Source of the DNA: an uncultured Acetatifactor sp.
GTDB lineage: Bacteria > Bacillota > Clostridia > Lachnospirales > Lachnospiraceae
DNA length: 33,011 nucleotides
Direction: 5' to 3'
NCBI GenBank assembly: GCA_947625675.1
Contig: CANQPH010000034.1
Location: 1 to 33,011 of the forward strand
Positions 1-7,886 of this stretch are shown piece after piece (the stretch's first letter is position 1; each line of letters starts with the position of its first letter). Below the pieces are notes generated by a model that was not told the origin of the DNA, searched no databases, and was given only the letters and a program-made list of their open reading frames with translations. A program made the position numbers and the translations under genes.

Positions 1-384
1 CTGACTGGGGAAGAGGACTTTACCGCCGGGGTGAACTGGATCTATGACAGGTTCTATACTCCCCTGATCCTGGTATCCATGGGCAAGGAGGGAAGCCGGG
101 CTTATTATCAGGGCAGGATGGTGGAAGCCGCTCCTTATCTGCGGAGCGACACCATAGAGACCACGGGAGCGGGAGATACTTTCTGCGGCTGCGTGCTGCA
201 TTATATTGCGGAGCATGGGTTAAAGGATCTGACGGATGAGGATCTGGCGGAAATGCTGGATTTTGCCAATTGCGCCGCATCCATCGTCACCACCAGGAAG
301 GGAGCGCTGCGGGTGATGCCCACTCCGGAGGAAATCGAGGCGGAGAGAGCGAAGAAGAAAACGGCGGGAACGGCGGGAAAATGA
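1..384 (+). CDS. PfkB-family carbohydrate kinase, C-terminal part
   Basis: The reading frame is open from the first base, so the gene is cut by the window edge and only about 127 C-terminal residues are present. It carries the PfkB signature GAGDTFCG, containing the catalytic aspartate and the anion hole, preceded by a TIETT strand typical of ribokinase/fructokinase folds. These enzymes transfer the gamma phosphate of ATP to a sugar or nucleoside hydroxyl in the cytoplasm. The substrate cannot be told without the N-terminal half. The last residues (about 110-127) are a charged EAERAKKKTAGTAGK tail. The stop TGA overlaps the start of the next gene as ATGA, so the two are translationally coupled. 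Confidence 0.88.
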   Translation: MTGEEDFTAGVNWIYDRFYTPLILVSMGKEGSRAYYQGRMVEAAPYLRSDTIETTGAGDTFCGCVLHYIAEHGLKDLTDEDLAEMLDFANCAASIVTTRKGALRVMPTPEEIEAERAKKKTAGTAGK

Positions 385-1823
385 ACCAGAATGCAGAAGG
401 AAAGAAGAAAGTGACGAAGGGAACCGGCGCAAGGGACGGGCGGAACGGAAACGGACGCCCCAGAAAAGCGGAACCCGAGAGGGCGTGGGACGGGAACGAA
501 CGTCCCTGGAAAGCGGTGCCGGAGAGGGTGCGGAACGAGGCTGAACGTCCCCGGAAAGCGGTGCCGGAGAGGGTGCGGAACGAGGCTGAACGTCCCCGGA
601 AAGCGGTGCCTAGAGAGGGAGGGAAGCAGGAGAAAGCTCCCTCCCTCTGCCCCGTGGCGAAGCGCTGCGGAGGCTGCCGGTGGATCAACAAGCCTTATCA
701 GGAGCAGCTGAAGCGGAAGGAAGCCTGGGTGCGGGAGCAGCTGAAGCCTTTTTGCCGTCCCGACCCCATCCTGGGCATGGAGGATCCTTTTCATTACCGC
801 AATAAGGTGAACGTGGTCTTCGGAGAAGACCGGAAAAAGGGGATTATCTCCGGGATCTACGAAGAAGGTACTCATACCATCGTCCCGGTGGATTCCTGCC
901 TCATCGAGAACCAAAAAGCGGACGAGATCGCAGTCACGATCCGGGGCCTGTTGAAGTCCTTTAAGATCCGTCCTTACGATGAGGATGCCGGATACGGATT
1001 GCTGCGCCACGTCATGATCCGCACGGCCCACGCCACCGGGGAGATCCTGGTGGTTCTGGTGCTGACCTCCCCGGTGATGCCTTCCAAGAATAATTTTGTC
1101 AAAGCGCTGCGGGAGCGCCACCCGGAGATCACTACCATCGTGGCCAATATCAACGACCGCAACACCAGCATGGTGCTGGGCAAAAAGGAGCAGGTGCTCT
1201 ATGGAAAAGGCTACATCGAAGACGTCCTCGGCGGCAAGCGGTTTCGGATTTCCCCCAGATCTTTTTACCAGGTGAATTCTCTGCAGACGGAAAAGCTTTA
1301 CGCCAAGGCCCTGGAGCTAGCGGATCTAAAGGGAGAGGAGACCGTGGTGGACGCCTACTGCGGAACCGGCACCATCGGCATTCTCTTAAGCGACAGGGCG
1401 AAGCGGGTGATCGGGGTGGAATTGAATCCCGAGGCGGTGCGGGACGCCCGGATCAACGCCAAAATGAACCAGGTGCAGAACATTCAGTTTTATCAGAACG
1501 ATGCCGGAGAATTCCTGCGGGAAATGGCGGATCAGCGGGCCAGGGTGGACGTGGTCCTGATGGACCCGCCCAGGTCCGGCAGCGATGAAGCCTTCCTGGA
1601 TTCCGTGCTGACGCTCCGCCCCTCCCGGGTGGTTTATATTTCCTGCAATCCGGACACCCTGGCCAGGGATCTGGGATACCTTGTGAAGGGAGGCTATCGG
1701 GTCCGCAAGGCGGTGCCGGTGGACATGTTCCCTTTTACGGAGGCCAGGCATGTGGAGACGGTGTGCCTTTTGAGCAATATCCAAAAACAGAATGTAGCTA
1801 GTAAAAATTTACCTTATAGGTAA
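381..1823 (+). CDS. rlmD: 23S rRNA (uracil-5-)-methyltransferase, RlmD/RumA family
   Basis: A protein of 480 residues that makes 5-methyluridine in 23S rRNA using SAM. Visible signatures are the 4Fe-4S cysteines C90-x5-C96-x2-C99 with C173, the SAM loop DAYCGTGTIG, the MDPPRSG motif near residue 394 and the catalytic SCNPDTLARD with Cys422. The ATG at 381 overlaps the stop of the kinase gene (ATGA). A longer in-frame opening from 270 lies inside that gene and is not needed. The first ~85 residues are not the TRAM domain usual in this family but a basic low-complexity stretch with 15-residue tandem repeats. The last residues (NLPYR plus stop) are encoded by the first operator of the downstream toxin-antitoxin cassette, so the original 3' end was probably replaced. 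Whether it is RlmC-, RlmD- or dual-specific (RlmCD) cannot be decided here. Confidence 0.9.
   Translation: MNQNAEGKKKVTKGTGARDGRNGNGRPRKAEPERAWDGNERPWKAVPERVRNEAERPRKAVPERVRNEAERPRKAVPREGGKQEKAPSLCPVAKRCGGCRWINKPYQEQLKRKEAWVREQLKPFCRPDPILGMEDPFHYRNKVNVVFGEDRKKGIISGIYEEGTHTIVPVDSCLIENQKADEIAVTIRGLLKSFKIRPYDEDAGYGLLRHVMIRTAHATGEILVVLVLTSPVMPSKNNFVKALRERHPEITTIVANINDRNTSMVLGKKEQVLYGKGYIEDVLGGKRFRISPRSFYQVNSLQTEKLYAKALELADLKGEETVVDAYCGTGTIGILLSDRAKRVIGVELNPEAVRDARINAKMNQVQNIQFYQNDAGEFLREMADQRARVDVVLMDPPRSGSDEAFLDSVLTLRPSRVVYISCNPDTLARDLGYLVKGGYRVRKAVPVDMFPFTEARHVETVCLLSNIQKQNVASKNLPYR
453..620 (+). repeat. 45-bp in-frame tandem repeats in rlmD
   Basis: The unit codes for ERPRKAVPERVRNEA. Units lie at 498-542 and 543-587, with a partial third from 588. 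A more diverged first copy precedes them from about 453 (RPRKAEPERAWDGNE). The second and third units are almost base-identical, which suggests recent duplication. The period is a multiple of three and keeps the frame open. Confidence 0.9.
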
Positions 1824-1827
1824 ATTT
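1805..1827. promoter_or_regulatory. Operator O1 of the higBA cassette
   Basis: A perfect inverted repeat with 9-bp arms AAATTTACC and GGTAAATTT around TTATA. It overlaps the last codons and the TAA (1821-1823) of the rlmD-type gene and sits just upstream of the -35 box. The same palindrome recurs at 1862-1882. Twin operators are usual for autoregulated toxin-antitoxin genes. Binding by the HigA protein is inferred. Confidence 0.82.
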
Positions 1828-1832
1828 CATCA

Positions 1833-1861
1833 TTGACGAAATGAGGTAATTGTGTTATTAT
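1833..1861 (+). promoter_or_regulatory. Promoter of higBA
   Basis: The -35 box is TTGACG (1833-1838) and the -10 box TATTAT (1856-1861), with a spacer of exactly 17 bp. It lies between the two operator palindromes, so occupancy of both would block polymerase. Confidence 0.85.
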
Positions 1862-1882
1862 AAATTTACCTCGAAGGTAAAT
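1862..1882. promoter_or_regulatory. Operator O2 of the higBA cassette
   Basis: A second copy of the palindrome: AAATTTACC, spacer TCGAA, then GGTAAAT. The symmetric core ATTTACC/GGTAAAT spans 1864-1882. It directly follows the -10 box and covers the expected transcription start. Its centre is 57 bp from that of O1. Confidence 0.82.
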
Positions 1883-1900
1883 CAAAAGAGGGGTGATGGA

Positions 1901-2197
1901 TTGGATATCACGTACAAAAGTAGGAAAATGGAAAAGATTTGTACGGATCCCAGAACCGCAGAGAGGATTTATGGCCAGGAAATGGCCGATAAGATACACC
2001 AGCGCATAGATGAAATCAGTGCTGCGGATACTGTTGAAATGATGATACAGTTCCACATTGGACGTTGTCATCCCCTTACGCAGAATAGGAAGGGACAATA
2101 TGCGATGGATTTGGTTCATCCCTATAGATTGGTATTCGAGAAAAATGGCGGTGAAATTCAAATGGTAAATATTTTGGAAGTTGTCGATTATCATTAG
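1901..2197 (+). CDS. higB: HigB-type toxin, RelE superfamily mRNA interferase
   Basis: A 98-residue protein starting MDITYKSRKMEKICTD, with the RMAD-like layout of HigB killers: a helix around AERIYGQEMADKIHQRIDEI, then the beta strands QYAMDLVHPYRLVFE and IQMVNILEVVDYH. These toxins cleave mRNA on the ribosome. The TTG start at 1901 is chosen because AGAGGGG (1887-1893) sits 7 bases upstream. The frame opens further upstream but would run through the -10 box and operator. An ATG at 1896 is in another frame. It lies 19 bp before its antitoxin gene. Toxin-first order and autoregulation fit the HigBA class. The region is AT-richer than its neighbours, suggesting transfer. Confidence 0.88.
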   Translation: MDITYKSRKMEKICTDPRTAERIYGQEMADKIHQRIDEISAADTVEMMIQFHIGRCHPLTQNRKGQYAMDLVHPYRLVFEKNGGEIQMVNILEVVDYH

Positions 2198-2216
2198 AAG
2201 TCAAGGAGGCAGCGCT

Positions 2217-3266
2217 ATGGTGAGAAGTCGCAGCTTTATTGCAACGCCACCTGGGGCGACGATTAAGGAGCAGTTGAATGACAGAGGTATGAGCCAGAAG
2301 GAGTTTGCTGTTAGGATGGATATGTCCGAGAAGCATATCAGCAGGCTTATTAATGGCGATGTGCAGCTTACCCCTGAGACTGCAGTCAGATTAGAGATGG
2401 TGCTGGGTGTCCCGGCTAAGTTTTGGAATAATCTTGAGGCAATCTATCGGGAGAAGGTAATAAAAGCTGAGGCCGAAAATGCGATGGAAGCTGATGCCGA
2501 AATGGCGAAACGATTTCCTTACAATGAAATGGCGAAGCTTGGCTGGGTCCCGGAGACCAGGGAAGTGAAAGATAAGGTCATTTATTTGAGAAAATATTTT
2601 GAAGTGGTTGAACTTTCACTTTTGGGAAATGAGCAGATTACAAGAATCGCCTGCAGGAGATTGGCAATTACGGAGAAAAGTGATCTGGCCTTGATGGCCT
2701 GGGCACAGGAAGCGAAAATCAAGTCGCGCAGTATTCAGACGGCACCGATCAATGTTAAGGGATTGGTGGCCTCCGTGCCGGAAATACGGAAGATGACGGT
2801 TCTTAAACCAAAGGAATTTTGCCCGAAGATTAAAAGATATCTTGCAGATTGCGGAATAGGGCTTGTATTCCTTCCTCATCTGAGGGGGTCCTTCTTGCAG
2901 GGAGCTACGTTCGTGGATGGGAACAAGATTGTTGTGGGACTTACCGTCAGAGGCAAGGACGCAGATAAGTTTTGGTTCAGTTTATTTCATGAGTTCGCAC
3001 ATATTGTACTTGGCCACATAGGGCAGTTGAATGGTACATCTGATGCCGATGAAAAAGCTGCAAATAAATGGGCTGGCGACATGCTTATTGCCCCGGATGA
3101 CTTTGAAAAGTTCAGAAGAGATTGGGATTATTCGGAAAATAGTGTGCTCCAATTTGCAAAAGTTCAGGGAATTGCGCCTGGAATCGTGGTTGGAAGGATG
3201 CAGTCAGAAGGAATGATAAAGCACAGTGCGATGAATGATCTAAAAGAAAAGTACGTGATTTTATAA
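2217..3266 (+). CDS. higA: HigA-type antitoxin with ImmA/IrrE metallopeptidase domain
   Basis: A 349-residue protein. Residues ~13-75 form an XRE helix-turn-helix (IKEQLNDRGMSQKEFAVRMD, then HISRLINGDVQLTPETAVRLE), as in HigA/VapI antitoxins. The C-terminal half is a DUF955 (ImmA/IrrE, COG2856) domain with the zinc motif H258-E-F-A-H262 and a downstream acidic DADEKAANKWA helix that would give the third ligand. The ATG at 2217 has AAGGAGG at 2203-2209. The frame extends upstream to 2181 without a ribosome site. It should bind both operators and neutralise HigB. The peptidase could cleave a regulator, or the antitoxin itself, under stress, but its substrate is unknown. Plain HigA is only ~100 residues, so this is the long two-domain form. 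Confidence 0.88.
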   Translation: MVRSRSFIATPPGATIKEQLNDRGMSQKEFAVRMDMSEKHISRLINGDVQLTPETAVRLEMVLGVPAKFWNNLEAIYREKVIKAEAENAMEADAEMAKRFPYNEMAKLGWVPETREVKDKVIYLRKYFEVVELSLLGNEQITRIACRRLAITEKSDLALMAWAQEAKIKSRSIQTAPINVKGLVASVPEIRKMTVLKPKEFCPKIKRYLADCGIGLVFLPHLRGSFLQGATFVDGNKIVVGLTVRGKDADKFWFSLFHEFAHIVLGHIGQLNGTSDADEKAANKWAGDMLIAPDDFEKFRRDWDYSENSVLQFAKVQGIAPGIVVGRMQSEGMIKHSAMNDLKEKYVIL

Positions 3267-3280
3267 ACTCTTTATAAAAT

Positions 3281-3321
3281 ATACTCCCATCCGTTGACAA
3301 TTTGCGGATTGGGAGTATAAT
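3281..3321 (+). promoter_or_regulatory. Promoter with overlapping operator for the marR-ABC operon
   Basis: A consensus promoter: TTGACA (3294-3299), a 16-bp spacer and TATAAT (3316-3321). It is embedded in an inverted repeat whose arms are ATACTCCCATCCG (3281-3293) and CGGATTGGGAGTAT (3305-3318), pairing over 13 bp with one extra base. The left arm ends at the -35 box and the right arm enters the -10 box, so a bound dimer would shut the promoter. Autorepression by the MarR protein is inferred from position. Confidence 0.82.
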
Positions 3322-3380
3322 ATTTTCCCGGATAGTTCGTAGACTGACAATAAGTGGACAGACAGTCTGCCAGCTAACTC

Positions 3381-3520
3381 TATGAGGTATTGATCGATCC
3401 TATGAGATACTGACCAACCCTGTAAGGAGTCGAGCAATCTTGTAAGAAGTCGAGCAACCCTGTAAGGAGTCGAGCAACCTTGTAAGGATTTGAGCAATCC
3501 TGTGAGATGTCGGTGAATTC
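3381..3520 (+). repeat. Seven 20-bp tandem repeats in the marR leader
   Basis: Seven units of exactly 20 bp begin at 3381, 3401, 3421, 3441, 3461, 3481 and 3501. The best-kept form is TGTAAGGAGTCGAGCAACCT. The middle units differ by one to three bases and the outer ones are more diverged. They fill the transcribed leader between the promoter and the marR start. There are no distinct spacers, so this is not a CRISPR. Together with 3322-3380 they account for the gene-free stretch. Confidence 0.92.
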
Positions 3521-3534
3521 CATGAAAAGAAGAG

Positions 3535-4110
3535 GTGAGAAAGACGGACAAGAAGGATCATATCGGATTTGAACTGAGGTTGATTCAGAACCTGATCGAA
3601 GCCAGGATAAAGGCGGAGAGGGAGGAGGACGGCCTGTGCGTCACCCAGATCCAGCACTGGATCATCCGCTATCTGGACAAAAACCGAGGCCGGGATATCT
3701 TCCAGAAGGATCTGGAGGGAGAGTTCCATGCCTCCAAAGCCACCATTTCCAGCACCCTGCAGGTGATGGAGCGCAACGGGCTGTTGGTTCGGACGGCCGT
3801 GGGCTGGGACGCCAGGCTCAAAAAAATCTGTCTGACGGAGAAGGCCCTGGAGTTCAGCCGCCGATCCAGGGAGAACATGCTGCGGATGGAAGCGCTTCTG
3901 CGGAAGGGCATGAGTCCGGAAGAGTCTGCGGAGCTGATGCGGCTCCTGCGGCAAGTCCGGTATAATCTGGAGCAGAGCAGGAACCCCGGGCAGAGCGAAA
4001 GCCCCAGCCAGGATCCGGGTTCAGAGCGCAGCGAGAGCCTGGTGCGCAGCGGAAGCCTAGACCGTAGCGGCAATTTACAGCAGCAAGAAATTCAGGAAGG
4101 AGAACAATAA
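3535..4110 (+). CDS. MarR-family transcriptional regulator
   Basis: A 191-residue winged-helix protein. After an N-terminal dimerisation helix comes the DNA-binding core, DLEGEFHASKATISSTLQVMERNGLLVR (described by position ~60-88), followed by the wing LKKICLTEKA. The GTG start at 3535 follows a purine-rich AAAAGAAGA. No better start exists in frame, but the spacing is poor, so the start is uncertain. The tail after residue ~145 is a Ser/Arg/Gln-rich stretch with short SLVRSG/SLDRSG repeats. It is the first gene of an operon with two ABC exporter genes (3 bp before the next). MarR proteins usually repress such exporters until a toxic ligand binds. Confidence 0.87.
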   Translation: MRKTDKKDHIGFELRLIQNLIEARIKAEREEDGLCVTQIQHWIIRYLDKNRGRDIFQKDLEGEFHASKATISSTLQVMERNGLLVRTAVGWDARLKKICLTEKALEFSRRSRENMLRMEALLRKGMSPEESAELMRLLRQVRYNLEQSRNPGQSESPSQDPGSERSESLVRSGSLDRSGNLQQQEIQEGEQ

Positions 4111-4113
4111 CCT

Positions 4114-5862
4114 ATGCTTAAGACCTTAGGCGCACAGATCAAAGAATTCAAAGTGCCCAGCATCATCACCCCCCTGGCCATGATGGTGGAAGTGATCATG
4201 GAAATGGTGATTCCGCTTTTGATCGCCTCCATCGTGGACAACGGCATCAACCAGGGGAATCTGAACCACGTCTACCTGATGGGCGGACTCATGGTTCTGG
4301 CCGCCCTGGTGTCCCTGTCCGCAGGGTTTGCGGGAGGGTATTTCGGGGCCAAGGCCTCCACGGGCTTCGCCCACAATCTGCGGGAGGCCATGTTTCAAAA
4401 CATACAGAATTATTCCTTTGCCAACATTGACAAGTTCAGCACGGCCGGTCTGGTGACCAGGCTTACCACGGACGTGACCAACGTGCAGAACGCCTACCAG
4501 ATGATCCTCAGGATGTGCATCCGGGCGCCGTTTTCCCTGATCTGCGCCATGGTTCTGGCCTTTGCGATCAACGCCAGGATTTCCAGCATCTTTCTGGTGG
4601 CGGTGGTCATCCTGGGAGCGGCCCTGATCACCATAGCGGCCACCACCATGAAGACCTTCCGCAACATTTTCAAAAAATACGACGCCCTGAACGCCAGCGT
4701 GCAGGAAAACGTCTCCGCCATCCGGGTGGTGAAGGCTTACGTGCGGGAGGATCATGAAAATGAAAAATTCCGCAAGGCCAGCGAGAACGTGTATCAGTTG
4801 TTTAAAAAAGCGGAAAACGTCCTGGCCCTCAACGGCCCCCTGATGCAGTTCACGATTTATTCCTGCATCCTGCTCATCAGCTATATCGGGGCCAGGTTCA
4901 TCGTGGCCGGGGACATGACCACCGGCAACCTGATGAGCCTGCTGACCTACTGCATGAACATCCTGAGCAGCCTGATGATGGTTTCCATGATCTTCGTCAT
5001 GGTGACCATGAGCATGGCCAGCGCAGAGCGTATCTGCGAGGTCATCAACGAGAAGAGCGACCTGACCAACCCGGAGCATCCGGACTTCGAGATCCCCGAC
5101 GGCAGCATCCGCTTTGAGAACGTGGCCTTCAAATACAATCCGGAAAGCGAGGAGCCGGTGCTGGCGGACATCAACCTGGACATCCATTCCGGGGAGACCA
5201 TCGGGATCCTGGGGGGAACCGGCAGTGCCAAGACCAGCCTGGTGAATTTGATCAGCCGCCTGTACGACGTGACGGAAGGGGCCATTTACGTGGGCGGCAA
5301 GGACGTGCGCTCCTACGATCTGGAGACCCTGCGGAACCAGGTGGCGGTGGTGCTCCAGAAGAACGTGCTCTTTTCCGGCACCATCTATGAGAACCTGCGG
5401 TGGGGCGATGCGAACGCCACGGACGAGGAGTGCCAGCGGGCCTGCCGCCTGGCCTGCGCCGATGAATTCATTGAAAAAATGCCGGACGGCTACAACACTC
5501 ATATCGAACAGGGCGGCGCCAATGTGTCCGGAGGACAGAAGCAGCGTCTTTGTATCGCCAGGGCCCTGCTGAAAAAACCCAAGGTGCTGATCCTGGACGA
5601 CAGCACCAGCGCGGTGGATACCGCCACGGACGCTAAGATCCGCAAAGCCTTTGCGGAGGAGATCCCCGGCACCACCAAGATCATCATCGCTCAGCGTATT
5701 TCCAGCGTGGAACATGCGGACCGAGTGATCGTCATGGAGAACGGCCGGGTGGACGCTTTCGACACCCCGGCCAGATTGCTGGAAACCAACGAAATCTACC
5801 GGGATGTCTATGAGCAGCAGACCTCCGGCGGCGGAGATTTCGACGAGAAGGGAGGAATGTAA
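4114..5862 (+). CDS. ABC exporter half-transporter, degenerate-site subunit
   Basis: A 582-residue type IV ABC exporter half: six membrane segments (residues ~15-310) fused to an ATPase domain. The Walker A is GGTGSAKT (367-374), with Ala for the third Gly. The signature is VSGGQ (~472). In the Walker B LILDDS, Asp496 stands where the catalytic Glu normally lies. This is the pattern of the non-hydrolysing site in heterodimeric exporters such as TM287/288 and BmrCD. A good site AGGAAGGAG precedes the ATG. The partner gene starts 1 bp after the stop. It probably exports drugs or a toxic metabolite under MarR control. The substrate is unknown. Confidence 0.93.
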   Translation: MLKTLGAQIKEFKVPSIITPLAMMVEVIMEMVIPLLIASIVDNGINQGNLNHVYLMGGLMVLAALVSLSAGFAGGYFGAKASTGFAHNLREAMFQNIQNYSFANIDKFSTAGLVTRLTTDVTNVQNAYQMILRMCIRAPFSLICAMVLAFAINARISSIFLVAVVILGAALITIAATTMKTFRNIFKKYDALNASVQENVSAIRVVKAYVREDHENEKFRKASENVYQLFKKAENVLALNGPLMQFTIYSCILLISYIGARFIVAGDMTTGNLMSLLTYCMNILSSLMMVSMIFVMVTMSMASAERICEVINEKSDLTNPEHPDFEIPDGSIRFENVAFKYNPESEEPVLADINLDIHSGETIGILGGTGSAKTSLVNLISRLYDVTEGAIYVGGKDVRSYDLETLRNQVAVVLQKNVLFSGTIYENLRWGDANATDEECQRACRLACADEFIEKMPDGYNTHIEQGGANVSGGQKQRLCIARALLKKPKVLILDDSTSAVDTATDAKIRKAFAEEIPGTTKIIIAQRISSVEHADRVIVMENGRVDAFDTPARLLETNEIYRDVYEQQTSGGGDFDEKGGM

Positions 5863-5863
5863 G

Positions 5864-7765
5864 ATGCCAGGACTAGGACCGAGAATGAGGGGACCCAGGC
5901 CGAAGCTGGAGGATCCCGTAGGACTGCTGAAGAGAGTGATGAAGTTCGTCCTGAAGGACTATTGGTATCAGGGAATCATCGTGCTCGTCTGCATCGTGGT
6001 GTCCGTGCTCGCCAACGTGCAGGGAACCATGTTTACCAGGACTTTGATCGATCAATATATCACGCCCCTGATCGGGCAGCAGGATCCGGACTTTTCCGGA
6101 TTGGTAGCGGCCATTGCCAGAGTGGGCGCCTTTTACGGGGTGGGCATCATCGCGGCCTATACCCAGGCCAGGATCATGGTGCTCATCACCCAGGGCATGA
6201 TGCGCAATCTCCGCAACGTCATGTTCGCCCATATGGAGAGCCTGCCCATCAGCTATTTTGACACCCATTCCCACGGGGACATCATGTCCCTGTACACCAA
6301 CGATATCGATACCATGCGCCAGATGGTGAGCCAGTCCATCCCGCAGCTGATCAACAGCGCCATCACGGTGGTCAGCGTGTTCATCAGCATGATTATCCTG
6401 AGCGTTCCTTTGACCGTGGTCACCCTGATCATGGTGGCTCTGATGCTGTTTGTCAGCGCCAAGGTGGCGGGCCTCTCCGGCAGCAACTTCGTGGGGCAGC
6501 AGAGGGCTCTGGGATACCTCAACGGCTACATCGAGGAAATGATGGAAGGCCAAAAGGTGGTGAAGGTGTTCTGCCGGGAAGAAGCCACCCTGGAGGAATT
6601 CAAGCGCAGGAACGATGACCTTTACAACAATGCCAATCTGGCCAACCGTTACGCCAACGTGATGGGGCCCATCAACAACAACCTGGGCCATTTGAGCTAC
6701 GTGGTCTGCGCCGTGATCGGCGGCGTGCTGGCCATTAACGGCTGGACGGGGCTTTCCCTGGGGGATCTGGCCAGCTTCCTGACCTTCAACAGAAGCTTCA
6801 ACATGCCCATCAATCAGGTCAGCACCCAGTTCAATAGCATCATCATGGCTCTGGCCGGTGCGGACCGTATTTTCAAGCTTTTGGATGAAAAGCCGGAGAC
6901 GGACGAGGGCTACGTGACCCTGGTACACGCTCAGAAGATCGACGGCAAGATCGTGGAGAGCGAGCGCCGCACCGGGCTTTGGGCCTGGAAGCATCCCCAC
7001 AAGGCGGACGGCACCGTGACCTATACGGAGCTCACCGGGGACGTGGTCTTCGACGACGTGGATTTCGGATACGTGCCGGAAAAAATCGTGCTCCACAATA
7101 TCAAGCTTTACGCCACGCCGGGGCAGAAGATCGCCTTCGTGGGATCCACCGGCGCCGGCAAGACTACGATCACCAACCTGATCAACCGGTTCTATGATAT
7201 TCAGGACGGCAAGATCCGGTATGACGGCATCAACATCAATAAAATCAAAAAAGCGGATCTGCGCCATTCCCTGGGAATTGTGCTCCAGGATACCCACCTG
7301 TTCACCGGAACGGTGATGGAGAACATCCGTTACGGCAAGCTGGACGCCACGGACGGGGAGGTCTATGCGGCGGCCAAGTTGGCCAACGCCCACGGCTTCA
7401 TCTCCCGTCTGCCCCAGGGCTACAATACCGTGCTCACCGGAGACGGCAGCAACTTAAGCCAGGGCCAGAGACAGCTGTTAGCCATCGCCAGGGCTGCGGT
7501 GGCGGATCCTCCCGTTTTGATCCTGGATGAGGCTACCTCATCCATCGATACCCGGACGGAGCGGATCGTGCAGGACGGCATGGATAAGCTGATGAAGGGT
7601 CGGACCACCTTCGTCATCGCCCACAGGCTTTCCACGGTGCGCAACAGCGACTGCATTATGGTGTTGGAACAGGGCCGCATCATAGAGCGGGGCACCCATG
7701 ACGAGCTGATCGAGGAAAAAGGGAAATATTATCAGCTCTACACCGGCGGCGCAGTGGCACAGTAG
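5864..7765 (+). CDS. ABC exporter half-transporter, canonical-site subunit
   Basis: A 633-residue partner of the preceding protein, with six membrane segments and an ATPase domain. Motifs are standard: Walker A GSTGAGKT (427-434), signature LSQGQ (~531) and Walker B ILDEATSS with the catalytic Glu (~556). About 50 extra residues, including WAWKHPHKADG, sit between the membrane part and the nucleotide-binding domain. The ATG at 5864 is chosen because AAGGGAGGA ends 8 bp upstream. The open frame from 5804 lies inside the previous gene. One consensus and one degenerate Walker B across the pair supports a heterodimer. Confidence 0.93.
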   Translation: MPGLGPRMRGPRPKLEDPVGLLKRVMKFVLKDYWYQGIIVLVCIVVSVLANVQGTMFTRTLIDQYITPLIGQQDPDFSGLVAAIARVGAFYGVGIIAAYTQARIMVLITQGMMRNLRNVMFAHMESLPISYFDTHSHGDIMSLYTNDIDTMRQMVSQSIPQLINSAITVVSVFISMIILSVPLTVVTLIMVALMLFVSAKVAGLSGSNFVGQQRALGYLNGYIEEMMEGQKVVKVFCREEATLEEFKRRNDDLYNNANLANRYANVMGPINNNLGHLSYVVCAVIGGVLAINGWTGLSLGDLASFLTFNRSFNMPINQVSTQFNSIIMALAGADRIFKLLDEKPETDEGYVTLVHAQKIDGKIVESERRTGLWAWKHPHKADGTVTYTELTGDVVFDDVDFGYVPEKIVLHNIKLYATPGQKIAFVGSTGAGKTTITNLINRFYDIQDGKIRYDGININKIKKADLRHSLGIVLQDTHLFTGTVMENIRYGKLDATDGEVYAAAKLANAHGFISRLPQGYNTVLTGDGSNLSQGQRQLLAIARAAVADPPVLILDEATSSIDTRTERIVQDGMDKLMKGRTTFVIAHRLSTVRNSDCIMVLEQGRIIERGTHDELIEEKGKYYQLYTGGAVAQ

Positions 7766-7847
7766 GGAATTCCGATATGGAATCGGATGAAAAATCCTTA
7801 ATCGGGATAAAAAGCATAGAGAAATAAAAAGCATAGAGGAACAGAAA

Positions 7848-7886
7848 ACAAAAGTCACGGCAGAAAATGGGTGCCGTGACTTTTGT
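7848..7886. terminator. Bidirectional terminator between convergent genes
   Basis: A perfect 15-bp stem, ACAAAAGTCACGGCA (7848-7862) with its complement at 7872-7886, and a 9-nt loop. A and T runs flank it on both strands, and it ends at the base before the stop of the minus-strand gene. It serves the ABC operon and the methyltransferase gene. Confidence 0.88.

Noticed and set aside
3522..3572. A 16-codon leader peptide overlapping the marR start
   Set aside because: It has an ATG but no ribosome site, and nothing beyond its overlap with marR suggests regulation.
4126..5715. A 529-residue open frame on the minus strand across the first ABC gene
   Set aside because: It is His/Gly/Asp-rich with no family features and lies antisense to a well-supported gene; long antisense frames are common in GC-rich DNA.
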